A stretch of DNA of 61,909 nt from Porodaedalea pini (taxonomy: Eukaryota; Basidiomycota; Agaricomycetes; Hymenochaetales; Hymenochaetaceae), in assembly GCA_002794775.1 (NCBI GenBank), contig NBAY01000135.1, positions 1 to 61,909 of the forward strand, given 5' to 3'. This document shows, piece by piece, positions 26,127-37,610 of this stretch. The first letter of the stretch is position 1. The number at the start of each line of letters is the position of its first letter. Under the pieces are notes generated by a model. It saw only the letters and a program-made list of their open reading frames with translations, was not told the DNA's origin and searched no databases. The translations under genes were made by a program, and so were the position numbers.

Positions 26127-27357
26127 ATGTCTTTCAAAGGGTTATTTGCTATTTCATCGCTCGCTGCGACTCTCTCCGTCTCTTACGCTGCCCTTACTCG
26201 TCGCGTTGCTTGCCCAGATGGCAAGAACACCGCAACGAATGCGGCTTGCTGCTCGTGGTTCGCTGTTCGAGACGACCTCCAGAACAATCTGTTCGAGAAT
26301 GAGTGCGGCGAGGAAGTTCGTGAAGCACTCCGTCTCACCTTCCACGATGGTATCGCCTTCTCACCGACCCTTGGCGGCGGTGGAGCGGACGGTTCAATTA
26401 TTACTTTTTCCGACACCGAGCTGTCGTACGCCGCGAATGGCGGCAGCGGTGGTGTCGAGGATTTCGTCAATACCCTCACACCATTTGTATCTAAGTGGAA
26501 TGTCACTCCCGGTGACATGATCTACTTCGCGGGCTCACTCGGTACGAGCAACTGTCCTGGCGCCCCTGCTTTGCAGTTCTTCACTGGTCGCCCCAACCCC
26601 GTTGCTGCCGCTCCGGACGGTCTCGTCTCTCTTCCTACTGGTCAGTATTCTCTGTTGTTAGAAACTCAAGCAACTAACATCATGTTTGATCTTGCGATCA
26701 GACTCTAACGATACCATCATCGCGCGCTTCGCTGATGCCGGCTTCAGCTCCGATGAACTCGTTGCCCTCCTCGCCTCTCATTCACTCGCCGCCGCCGACG
26801 CTCTCACCTCAGGTCCGATCGGCGATGCGTTCGACAGCACGCCGCAGGTTTTCGACAGTCAGTTCTTCGTCGAAACACGGCTCACGCCGAGCTCCAGTGG
26901 TGGGGCCGTAAACGGCACTATTCGTCTGCCGTCCGACGGTGAGCTCGCGGTCGACGACCGCACATCCTGCACATGGCAGAGCTTCATCGAAGACCAAGCC
27001 AGCATGCGGTCAGCGTTTGCTGCGGCATGGGTTAAGTTGTCGCTCGTCCAGCAGCCGTCCAATCTCACTGACTGTTCGGAAGTCATCCCTAGTTAGTGCT
27101 AAACAATTTCTTTTGTCTGCTGAGATCCGAATTGCTCCTTTTCAGGCCCTCCTGCAGCTCCCTCCGGTAGTGGAGATGCCCCTTACTTCCCCGGTACACT
27201 CACTCTCAGTGATGTCAGCACTGCGTGCACGGCGACTCCCTTCCCGACGCTCTCGCAGAACCCTGCTGTCACTTCAATCGCCCCGGTGTAAGTGACATTC
27301 CATTAATTCATTCAGCATTCCCTGATTGCTATTCATACTTGCAGCAACGGGGACTAA
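26127..27357 (+). CDS. Manganese peroxidase A (class II, short MnP type)
   Basis: Four exons (26127-26640, 26702-27091, 27146-27287, 27345-27357) encode 352 residues. Signal peptide residues 1-21, then a propeptide ending in the dibasic RR at 25-26; mature protein begins VACPDGKNTATNAACC. Heme pocket: distal LRLTFHDG with Arg and His, proximal LLASHSLAAAD. In Phanerochaete MnP numbering both Mn-binding glutamates (GEEVRE) and the aspartate six residues after the proximal His are present, so Mn(II) oxidation is expected. The position of the exposed catalytic tryptophan of lignin and versatile peroxidases is alanine. The last exon encodes only three residues (NGD) and part of a fourth. The enzyme is secreted and makes Mn(III) for lignin attack. 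Confidence 0.95.
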
Positions 27358-28075
27358 ACTTAATCGAGGAAGACCATTGTATTTTTTTCTGGTACTATTT
27401 CCTAGTCGTTCAGTTCGTCGTCCACTCCTTTCGGTCATTGGCTATCTGGTTTCTCTGTTTATTTCGTGATGGAAGTTCTAAGTTATTGGCTATGACTGTC
27501 ACATATTGCCATTGTATAGTTCTGCCGTTGTTGAGCGCTAAATGTGCGCGTTGTAACATAATAAAATCCGATTTCGAGTTAATTGTGATGATGCCGATGA
27601 TTGAGAGGTGATTGCGGGGAGGCCAAGCTATTGAATCATGGTTAAAGTGGAAATAGTGTATTTAAACTTACAGAAATATGACTACGGACCTCCTATACTA
27701 CGGTCATTAAAACAAAAGTTTCTGTTGAATCAGTCTGTCCTTCTCCAATTTAATCCCTGAGTATGAGACAACGTACGTAGAAGACTGAAGGCCAGAACGA
27801 AATTCGTCGAGAAGCATGGAGGACACTGATTCGAAGGCGAGCTCTGTATTTGTAGAAGGTTTGTGGGAGGTGCCTCAGATCGATTTCGAGTCCGACGGAG
27901 AGACGCGTGGGAACGCGTATCGATCACGTGTGTCTTCCCAACGTGTCATCTTGCCCGTGCCACTCACATGAATTCGCTGTCGGTCCTCCACGCTAGACTT
28001 TCACGGTCACATTCTTCAACAATTGTCATGGCATGCCCTCACATCAACTACACAACTTGATTTGTTTCGTTTCCC
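27358..28075. other. MnP-A 3' flank and duplicated SEC11 promoter
   Basis: The first 100 bp nearly repeat the flank after MnP-B. From about 27880, the sequence (GAGTCCGACGG, GATCACGTG, CCCAACGTGTCATCT) resembles 30745-30840 upstream of SEC11, showing that the duplicated block includes the SEC11 promoter. No intact gene. Confidence 0.6.
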
Positions 28076-28330
28076 GACTCTCGGGCTAGTTCAAGATATC
28101 AACGATCTGACTTCAACCTGGGCTGCCCTATGTGCTTTCACGTCTTCTCTTTCTGTCTCCGCGTTCTCCGCACTGGGGCTTATTTAGGCATGGGCACAGA
28201 AAGGATCCTCTTGTTCGCGTTCTTGCCAGTGGATTTGGATGTCTGTTGGTCTCTGCAAAATGCTCAGCTTCGCGTCGGTCATCATACCGGGCCTCATGAT
28301 GCGGAACGGTCTGAGACTGAAACATACATC
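28076..28330 (+). pseudogene. Truncated SEC11 copy between the two MnP genes
   Basis: Two blocks line up with the functional gene. 28076-28132 resembles SEC11 exon 1 (TCAAGA and CTATGTG shared, start codon lost). 28256-28330 resembles exon 2 (TTCGCGTCGGTCATC, CCGGGCCTCATGAT). No equivalent of the catalytic exons follows. It marks the downstream end of the first copy of a MnP-SEC11 tandem duplication. Between 28331 and 28931 lies the MnP-B promoter with TATAAAAG at 28842-28849. Confidence 0.7.
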
Positions 28331-28931
28331 ATGAGAAAATCCTTCTCTGATTTACCGTACGCGTTCTAACACTCGCCGATCCCGTTTCTGAAGAGTCGTG
28401 ATTCCGTACTTCGGCCCCGTACACCGTCGTCGCCCTTGTTCGATTAGATGCGAACACTAGGCCTGGAAGCGACCTATTTATATAATATATCAAATTTCGT
28501 TCGTGATGCTTTGTCTCCAGGGAGTTGAAATTGAATTGTCCTTACTTGAGGATCCAAGCAGCGCGGGTCATCTGCCTCGGACTGTGATCCTCCAGGACAA
28601 TCTCAAGGCTGTGTGCCTGACTTTCATGGGAGCGCTGGGTATCAGCTTTTTCTACTGACGCGCCGGTGCGCTGCAATTTGAAACGCTATATCCGAACTCA
28701 GGACTCGCTCCTGTCTTGACTATTCCAATGCCCTACGCGCAAACGGCCTCTCCGGCCGTACTGACAGACTCTCACGACTTGTGCCTCACTGTCTACGGGC
28801 GGGATGTTTCGACATAAACCGGGACAAACACCTTCTGTGTGTATAAAAGGCCAGTGCATCTTCGCTAGTTCGGACAAAGCAACAGACCTCAATTCCCTCT
28901 TTAATAACCTACTATCACTCTCATTTGCACT

Positions 28932-30167
28932 ATGTCTTTCAAGAAGCTCTTTGCTGTGTCCTCGCTCGCTGCGACTCTCTCCGTCTCCTACGCTGCCCTT
29001 ACTCGTCGTGTCGCCTGTCCAGACGGCAAGAATACCGCGACGAACGCGGCTTGCTGCTCGTGGTTCGCTGTTCGAGACGACCTCCAGAACAATCTGTTCG
29101 AGAATGAGTGCGGCGAGGAAGTTCGTGAAGCACTCCGCCTCACCTTCCACGACGGTATCGCCTTCTCACCGACCCTTGGTGGTGGCGGAGCGGACGGTTC
29201 AATCATTACTTTCGCCTCCACCGAGCTGTCGTACGCCGCGAATGGCGGCAGCGGTGGTGTCGAGGATTTCGTCAATACCCTCACACCATTCGTATCGAAG
29301 TGGAACGTCACTCCCGGTGACATGATCTACTTCGCGGGCTCGCTCGGTACGAGCAACTGCCCTGGGTCCCCTGCTCTGCAATTCCTCACTGGCCGCCCCA
29401 ACCCCGTTGCTGCTGCTCCGGACGGTCTCGTCTCTCTTCCTACTGGTCAGCGTTCTCTGTTATTAGAGCCTCAACAAGCAACTAATATTGTTTTTGACCT
29501 CGTGATCAGACTCTAGCGACACCATCATCGCGCGCTTCGCTGATGCCGGCTTCAGCTCCGATGAACTCGTTGCCCTCCTCGCCTCTCACTCAATCGCCGC
29601 CGCCGATGCTCTCACCTCAGGTCCGATCGGCGATGCGTTCGACAGCACGCCGCAGGTTTTCGACAGTCAGTTCTTCGTCGAAACACGGCTCACGCCGAGC
29701 TCCAGTGGTGGGGCCGTAGATGGCACTGTTCGTCTGCCGTCCGACGGTGAGCTCGCGGTCGACGACCGCACATCCTGCACATGGCAGAGCTTCATCGAAG
29801 ACCAAGCCAGCATGCGGTCTGCATTCGCTGCGGCATGGGTTAAGTTGTCTCTCGTCCAGCAGCCGTCCGACCTCATTGACTGTTCGGAAGTCATCCCTAG
29901 TTAGTGATACACTAATGTCTTTTTGCTTTCTGAGATCTGATGTACTTCTGTTCAGGCCCCCCTGCAGCTCCCTCCGGTAGCGGCGCTGCCCCCTACTTCC
30001 CCGGTACACTCACTCTCAGTGATGTCAGCACTGCGTGCACGGCGACTCCCTTCCCGACGCTCTCGCAGAACCCTGCTGTCACTTCAATCGCCCCGGTGTA
30101 AGTGACATTCCATTAATTCATTCAGCATTCCCTGATTGCTATTCATACTTGCAGCAACGGGGACTAA
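28932..30167 (+). CDS. Manganese peroxidase B (class II, short MnP type)
   Basis: Exons 28932-29445, 29510-29899, 29956-30097 and 30155-30167 give 352 residues, the same structure as MnP-A. Protein differences are few (for example KKLFAVS for KGLFAIS, FAST for FSDT, GSPALQFL for GAPALQFF, VDGT for VNGT, DLIDC for NLTDC). Introns 2 and 3 and the 3' flank are also close. The Mn-site acids, both heme histidines and the cysteines are kept; the tryptophan position is again alanine. The promoter is much more divergent than the coding region, which would allow the pair to be expressed under different conditions. The VNGT glycosylation sequon of MnP-A is lost here. Confidence 0.95.
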
Positions 30168-30957
30168 ACTCAATCGAGGAAGACCATTGTATTCTTTTCT
30201 GGTACTATTTCCTAGTCGTTCAGTTCGACGTCCACTCCTTTTGGTCTTTAGGTATCTAGTTGCTTTGTTTCGTTCGCGATGGACGCTTTAAATTTTTGGA
30301 TATGAGTGTCACATATTGCCAATGTATAGCCCTGGCGCTGTTATGAATCAATAATTCGTTTTGCCATGTGATGGTTGGATAATTGATCAGATCTGGGCTG
30401 AGTTGTGACGGGGCCTATAATTGACTGGTGATCAGCGTGGGGCCTTGCATAGCAAAAAAATCAGCGCCAGAAAAGAGATGCGATTAAACTGAGATTAACC
30501 TACGGAGATATGAGTTCCGTTGCCTTTTGGAGACTTCTGAACAATATCTACATAGAGGCTTCAATCGCATTAATTTGGGCGTCCTATGAGAATCAAACCT
30601 CTTGGTATTGGAGGCACACTCAGTACACGAAATGAAATGAAGAGCTTTCCATGAGGAATCTCACTCAATACTTGTTGTACGTCCTGGCTGTGACTCAGTG
30701 TGAGCGTAATTTCTTCGATTTAAGACCGGCTGGGGATTGTGGGTCCATTTATTTCAAGTCCGCCGGAACGCGAAGGAAGCTCGTACGCGCAATGATCACG
30801 TGCTCTACCCCAACGTGTCATCTCGCGCCGTCGCCTTGCTCTTCGACTCGCGCTCGTATATTTTAATCCTCCTCTCTAGGTCTTCGCCGTCGTGCTCCTT
30901 GGTCCTCCATATCGTGTCTTCGTGTTTCTCTTAGATCCAGTCTCTTCCGGGTGTACG
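30168..30957. other. Intergenic between MnP-B and SEC11
   Basis: MnP-B 3' flank and SEC11 promoter, the latter containing GATCACGTG near 30796 and CAACGTGTCATCTCG. Short frames at 30651-30934 look non-coding. The proximal promoter is pyrimidine-rich. Confidence 0.5.
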
Positions 30958-32053
30958 ATGTTCTCGGAGGAGCTCAAGACGATTCGCCGACTTGGACTGC
31001 GTTATGTGCGTGTTTGCGTCTGCTCTATGCCTGTCCTCTTGCACGCGTTGAGCTTGTTCGAGGAGTAATAGAGAGCATTATAAATGGTGCTCTTTCTGGT
31101 ATTGACACTGACAGACTCGGCGTATTGCAGGTTTTCCTCCAAGTGCTCAATTTCGCGTCGGTTATCGCATCGGGCCTCATGATCTGGAAGGGCCTGGGAC
31201 TCATCTGCAACACCGAATCACCCATCGTGGTCGTCCTCAGGTGCGTCTCCATCATCTCATCGCCTCTCATTCATTGCTGTCTGCGTATAGGAGGACCGGA
31301 ACTGAGATCGACTGTGTGAACTAACGAAGTGTGTTTCCTCTCCAGCGGCTCGATGGAGCCCGCGTTCTACCGTGGTGACCTCCTCTTTCTCACGAACCCG
31401 TCAGGCCAGCGCTACAAGACAGGAGACATCACTGTATATCGTATACCGAACGGCGATATCCCCATCGTGCACCGTGTAATCGAGACGCGCGACGTTGTGT
31501 CGAACGAGTACGTGATATCCTCGTTTTCTCCATTCTCAATTGTCCTCTCTTTCTCCATCCGCCATACTACCATCATATCCCATTCACACTCAAGAGTGTG
31601 TCCTCCTGATGCAGTGATATCTTTTTGACATTGACCATTTCCAATATCCGTGTACGCGAGATCTGGACGCATGCTGACCCTTGACTTTCACAGCTATATC
31701 GCTGCATCGCCGCTCGCGCAGAGGCAACTACTCCTGACCAAAGGGGACAACAACGCGCAAGACGACATCGGGCTGTATCAGGGTCTGCAATGGCTAGAGA
31801 AGCGACACATCATCGGGAAAGTGGGCGGGTGCGTATTTGAATCTCCGTTTTGCCGCTTTATTCGCATACTTATTGCATCTCTGATCCAGATTCCTACCGT
31901 ACATTGGATACGTCACGATTGTCATGGTGAGCTCCTATCATATGCTTTCAAAGAGAATGGACGTTGAACTTTGTCCTGCAGAACGACTACCCCCAGCTGA
32001 AGTACGCTCTTTTGGGTGGACTTGGACTGCTCGCGTTGATGCAACGCGAATGA
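30958..32053 (+). CDS. sec11: Signal peptidase complex catalytic subunit SEC11
   Basis: Six exons (30958-31005, 31131-31240, 31346-31507, 31694-31828, 31890-31926, 31982-32053) encode 187 residues, a typical length. Order: [16 protein letters not shown], the transmembrane anchor ([19 protein letters not shown]), [16 protein letters not shown] with the nucleophilic serine, [10 protein letters not shown] with the catalytic histidine, [13 protein letters not shown] with the aspartate, [17 protein letters not shown] and [19 protein letters not shown]. Cleaves signal peptides in the ER lumen, and would process the adjacent MnPs. All splice junctions keep frame. Intact copy of the duplicated pair; the other is broken at 28076. 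Confidence 0.96.
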
Positions 32054-32678
32054 CCGGGTTGTCCTATACTTTCGCTGTCTGTTTCTCCTACCTTTACTTG
32101 CTGTGTCTTTTTCATGAATTGTTCTATCCTTTTTTCTTTTCTTGCCCGTTTTGTCTGCATTAATACACCGGAATATCAACTGCATGTGCTGTGTCTTCGA
32201 ATTGCAGACGAAACACCCGGCAAAAAAGCTCTGAAGAAGCGCCCTTTAGCAGTGAGGGATGCTTGTAGTAGAACGAAGCATACTAGTACTGGTGTCGCGA
32301 AGTCACAACACCGGCAATGTCGTCTCGTGCATCCAACATAACTTCATGAAAGAGAGTTAGTCACTCTCGCAAGTACATGGCTGTTAGCGCGTTTGATACA
32401 GACTGTCGAAACGCAGCAACACGATGTGTAGCATTTCTTTCAGTTCTGGTGAGACAAACCGATTCTTCCACGAAAGCTGAGGTTTGTGAACTTTGACTGA
32501 GGTTAATCATCTATGCAACGGCGTACTTTCGCAATATCATCCTATGGCTGCTTTAATGTCCTACTTCGACCTAATCACCTCAACCGTGTTGAATATGTTA
32601 TCATCGGAGAAAACTTATGAGATATCCAAGGCAGAGCGTTTACAGGAGTGATAGATCGGTACAGAGCGACAAATGTTA
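32054..32678. other. Intergenic, convergent 3' ends of SEC11 and the NACHT-WD40 gene
   Basis: About 620 bp of convergent 3' flank. I see no further gene, RNA or repeat. Confidence 0.5.
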
Positions 32679-35600
32679 TCAAGATGCTTTAAAACATTCA
32701 CGCCAGCGTTTCCCATGAGCAGAATCCGTGAAATCCACTTTAGTTGAAAACGCACAACTGAAAACGGCAGTATTTTGGGGACGCAAAAGTGTGGGACGGA
32801 GATCAGGAGGAATCCATAAAAGTAATTCACGCTCTCCACCACGTACCCATCCGTCTTCAGCCAATGTCCAGTTACGTATATCCTTTTTATTAGGGAAGGT
32901 GGCAGAAGAGTCGCCAAGTGTCTGCCCTTCGAAAGGACCAGAAACAACCTGCCCGTTCTCCGCGTCCCAGACTCTGATTGTCCGATCATAGGAGCCCGAG
33001 ACAATGCGTGTCCCATCAGGTGAGAAGGCGACGGAATTGACACTGCCCAAATGGCCTTCGAAAGGACCAGAAACAACCTGCCCGTTCTCCACGTCCCAGA
33101 CTCTGATTGTGCGATCCCAGGAGCCCGAGACGATGCGTGTCCCATCAGGTGAGAAGGCGACAGAACTGACACTGCGCGTGTGGCCTTCAAAAGGACCAGA
33201 AACAACCTGCCCATTCTCCACATCCCAGACTCTGATTGTCCGATCATAGGAGCCCGAGACAATGCGTGTCCCATCAGGTGAGAAGGCGACGGATTCGACA
33301 CTGCGCGTGTGGCCTTCAAAAGGACCAGAAACAACCTGCCCGTTCTCCACGTCCCAGACTCTGATTGTGCGATCCCAGGAGCCCGAGACGATGCGTGTCC
33401 CATCAGGTGAGAAGGCGACAGAACTGACACTGCGCGTGTGGCCTTCGAAAGGACCAGAAACAACCTGCCCATTCTCCACATCCCAGACTCTGATTGTGCG
33501 ATCATAGGAGCCCGAGACAATGCGTGTCCCATCAGGTGAGAAGGCGACGGAATTGACACTGCCCAAATGGCCTTCGAAAGGACCAGAAACAACCTGCCCA
33601 TTCTCCACGTCCCAGACTCTGATTGTCCGATCATTGGAGCCCGAGACAATGCGTGTCCCATCAGATGAGAAGGCGACGGAATTGACAGTGTCCGTGTGGC
33701 CTTCAAAAGGACCAGAAACAACCTGCCCGTTCTCCGCGTCCCAGACTCTGATTGTGCGATCCCAGGAGCCCGAGACGATGCGTGTCCCATCAGGTGAGAA
33801 GGCGACGGATTCGACACTGCGCGTGTGGCCTTCAAAAGGACCAGAAACAACCTGCCCGTTCTCCACGTCCCAGACTCTGATTGTGCGATCCCAGGAGCCC
33901 GAGACGATGCGTGTCCCATCAGGTGAGAAGGCGACAGAACTGACACTGCGCGTGTGGCCTTCGAAAGGACCAGAAACAACCTGCCCATTCTCCACATCCC
34001 AGACTCTGATTGTGCGATCATAGGAGCCCGAGACAATGCGTGTCCCATCAGATGAGAAGGCGACGGAATTGACAGTGTCCGTGTGGCCTTCAAAAGGACC
34101 AGAAACAACCTGCCCGTTCTCCGCATCCCAGACTCTGATTGTGCGATCATAGGAGCCCGAGACAATGCGTGTCCCATCAGGTGAGAAGGCGACGGATTCG
34201 ACACTGCGCGTGTGGCCTTCAAAATGACCAGAAACAACCTGCCCGTTCTCCGCGTCCCAGACTCTGATTGTGCCATCATCGGAGCCCGAGGCAATGCGTG
34301 TCCGTGAGAAGGCGACGGAATTGACACTGCCCGTGTGGCTTTTCAACTGGTTCAACAGCGGTGACTGTCGTTCGAGCCCTCTTCCTTCCACCTGCACGAT
34401 TGAACGTGTACGCTTCAAGTAATGAGCTGCCACCTCCGATGCCTTCGGCATGAGAGGAAGCGCAGAGAGATAGATATGCGGCGTGGCTTGTAAAACAGGT
34501 AAATAAAATCGAGCAATTAGTACGCGCGCATCCTTTAAGAGCGCCGAAACTCTGGCATCGTGCGTCTATATAAAATTCAGCTTCATCATCAGTCTGCATT
34601 AGATGCATGTACATACCGAGGTCCATGCCATAGCGTCGAGAAGTGCTGGACTAGCACGGCTGACCTTCTTTAACAGGCTCAGCACTTCGAACCAGTACAG
34701 TAGACGGTTATATAACAAGGACGACAACTCGTTCAGCAACACAGACGAATACGGCACCTCACGAAGATGTTGAGCCCAGAAAAGACACGCGTATTCCAGA
34801 TACGGAGGTATTTTCTCCTCGATACGATCCTGAAGTCCCATAATGTGATCGTTAGGTATGTACGAGGACTCTATGTTGCAAATATTGAATTGAAGTCTGT
34901 TTTTCATGAGACCAAAGCATCGCGTAATGACAATCAACTTCTGGGCGGAAATGTCAATGAACCACGGATCGCCGGAACGTTCGGAAGACAGCAGATAGTC
35001 GGCAAAGGAGGCGTGGAAGAGGTGGATAGGCTCTCCTGGCGTGTATACAATGACACTTTGGAGCCTTGAGAGAATGAGACTCGATGGTTCGTCTGGAGGA
35101 AAGTCTAAAATCCCATCCATCGCGACATCGGAGAGCGGAGTTTTGCTATGAAGAATGAGGCCAAGGACTTGTGAAAGGCGGGACTTTGATGTCTCGTCAT
35201 CGAACGAAATTCCTGAACTTCTAAGCACAGTGTCATACAATGGATCGAGGCCTTTGAGCATCCGTGAATTTGAAACCAGGTCCTTGAGTCTTCGTGCAGG
35301 ATTATCGCAATCGACTAGCTTGACAGCTGTCGATGCCCATATGAAGATTCCTCCTGCAGCTTCGGAAAGAAGTACCATATTCGGCTTCCAATTTGCTGGC
35401 ATCTTCAACCCCCTCGTCGTCATTATGTTGCGCATCTCATGGTCAATGTAACGAAGCACGTCATCTCGGCTGGCCGTCGAGCTGTAGTCTAATTCGATTA
35501 CGAGAATGGAGGGCTGGGATGACAAGGCTTGGATGATGTCTGTCTCCCGTCGACTTGTGATGAGGAATCGAAAATTCTTGGGAAGCTTTGCCAATTCTCG

Positions 35601-37610
35601 TTGGAAAAGTTGCATTAAACTGCGCCGTGCCTCGAGCGTGCCGCATTCATCCAACGCATCGAGGACAACAATGATTGGCCCCTGCATAGCGGCTGCAGCG
35701 GCTGTGAGAGGCTCGACTATGAGCTTCTTGAACTGACTTGCGGCTGAAGCCTCGACGATTTCATTGTCCCGCTCAATAGCTGCGGTGACGCATGTCGCGA
35801 TAGAGGAGTCGAACGAAGCAAGCTTGTAAACGATAGTGCGAACAACGGATTCAGGCTTGCTTTTCCCTCGTTCAAAGAACAAGAACGCGCCAAGACGACA
35901 CGTATCCCGAAAATGATCCGCTATGGTTGAGGCAATTGTGCTTTTGCCGGACCCCGCAACGCCACAAAGCCAGACAATGTTCTGGTCCGTCTCCGACAGA
36001 AGACATTGCATGATTTGATTTCGATATTCATCGCGCGTCCCAGGAAGGCATGAAGGGCGATTGAACGCGTCCGTCTTGTCGGGATCGAGTCAACTCTGTA
36101 AAACTAATATGAAGATTGTGAATGCAGTCCGATGGCCGAATCAAACCGATACGCACATAGAGCGTTGACTTTATCCGACATCCGAGCCGAAATGAGAGCG
36201 GTATAGAGAATATTTCCTGAGTCAAGTGCTGTCTTGTAGGCGCCCAAAGACTGTTCAAAGTCGTCTATTTTCTGCTTGCTGTTCAAGTCAAGCATTCGTC
36301 CTGGCACAAAAGGTCAGTTTCTCTCCACTCTGTATTTCAACAGCTAGACTCACTAACAAACCCCTGACGAGTGTATCCTTGAACAAAGTGGCAACACTGT
36401 GGTTTGCTTCAGTAGCCCAATGATAGTCTCTTCATGTCTCCGAGTTTTGTCAGGAAGAGACTGGGTATCACAAATGAAATCGAAGGCTTCTTCCATGGCA
36501 TGCACGAGTTCGATAATTTTCTTGTCAGCTTTGAATTGATCAGAGACGCCCTGCGCAGAATGTTCATAAAAGACATGCAATCGCTCGCTGAACGTACCTT
36601 GTACAGAGAAAATGCCACTTGCCATGCCACATTCAGGTATGGGTGAACCTAGTGGCAATGATTGATTAAGGGTATACACGATCGAAAGCTAGAGACTTAC
36701 CTTGGATATATCATCGATAAACTCAACAAATACGCCTAACTTGGAAAGAAGGTTGCCGATAGATTGGTACAAGTCATTCTCCCCGCTCAACTCCTTTGCC
36801 GTATCAACAACTGCAACGGGAGTGGACTCGGCGGCTTCCGCCGAGCGCACGATCCCACGTTGGTGGACATTGCGTCCGGCGGCCTCGACATCGATATCGA
36901 TACTTTCGACCATATTGGTGACTTCAAGGCGTAATCGTATAATACCTACTATGGCTGATGCTGTGGACGCTTTTCCAGGAGGTATCTGGAGGCTAAGCTG
37001 GGCTACAGGCCGTTTAAGCTGATCAACGACTCAGGCAAGACGAAAAGAAGGATCGTAGTTACCTTCGTCATTACCGCACTTCTGCAAAAGGTCGGCGAGT
37101 ACGATGTCAATGCAGCCAACACAGGGATCTGGACCAAATGTTGACTCGTGTCTGACCCGGATGTTGAGCATTACGGATGAATCTGACAACGATCTGCACA
37201 TAGTCTTTTGAGTGTCTGTGAAGCCGAATCAGTGCGCACGCTTACAGCGCAAGTGGGTCATCCCAGGTGGGCGATATGCTCTTTTTGACTGTCTGCGTTC
37301 GCTTGGTAACGTCGCCGAACTTCACTTGAACATACAAGTCTGGAGCTTTGCTGTAGATTCTTGACTTCCAAACTACGTTTTGAAGACTGATAACTACAGC
37401 GGACGTCAAGACAGAAACGAAAACTGAACTGAGCAAGACAGATACGAACCATGCAGAGCGTAGTGAGTGATCATGGTGGTAAGTGGTCAAGATCGATTGG
37501 CTACCTGCGACACGCCCTAAAGCCATCGATGCCCTTCTTGCAGTGATCCCCAGGTCTGGAAACAGCACAAAGTTTATGATGGTTGAGGTATAAAAAGAGC
37601 ATTGATCCAC
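32679..37610 (-). CDS. C2-NACHT-WD40 STAND protein (fungal NLR-like)
   Basis: Minus-strand, multi-exon gene. N-terminal C2 domain (VISLQNVVWKSRIYSKAPDL, VQVKFGDVTKRTQTVKKS, ISPTWDD, then MLNIRVRHESTFGPDPCVG), a helical linker (VHPYLNVAWQVAFSLYK, KIIELVHAMEEAFDF), and a NACHT NTPase at 34617-36074: P-loop CGVAGSGKSTIA, Walker B IIVVLDALDECG, sensor FRFLITSRRE. A frame-preserving intron (34566-34616) leads to 11 WD40 repeats and a tail with WVRGGERELLLWIPPDLRP, stop at 32679. Such proteins oligomerise on ligand binding and in some fungi control non-self recognition or cell death; the ligand is unknown. The N-terminal start is uncertain. A TGA (36090-36092) lies in the NACHT frame unless an acceptor near 36075 is used, so exon structure there is unresolved. 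Confidence 0.8.
32920..34340 (-). repeat. Eleven 129-bp tandem WD40 repeats with very high identity
   Basis: Each unit encodes 43 residues with the frame SVAFSPDGTRIVSGS-x-DRTIRVWD. Variation is confined to a few places: the start (TRSVE, TRSVS, TDTVN, LGSVN), the residue before DRT (Y, W or N) and WD-A/V-ENGQ. Only the first unit is more divergent. Since 129 is divisible by three, other frames of the array are open too, giving spurious ORFs on both strands. High internal identity suggests unequal exchange or gene conversion, and repeat number may differ between strains. Confidence 0.93.

Noticed and set aside
26127..30167. Lignin peroxidase or versatile peroxidase identity
   Set aside because: The residue five positions before the proximal histidine is alanine, not the catalytic tryptophan, while all three Mn-binding acids are present.
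33004..34023. Plus-strand open frames with MRVPSGEKATELT repeats
   Set aside because: Antisense shadows of the same WD40 repeats.
32615..34327. 570-codon open frame on the minus strand with repeated SPSHLMGHA units
   Set aside because: It is an alternative frame of the WD40 array. The 129-bp unit is a multiple of three, so several frames stay open. The WD40 frame has the conserved protein.
32920..34340. CRISPR-like array
   Set aside because: Units are contiguous protein-coding WD40 repeats without spacers, in a eukaryotic genome.
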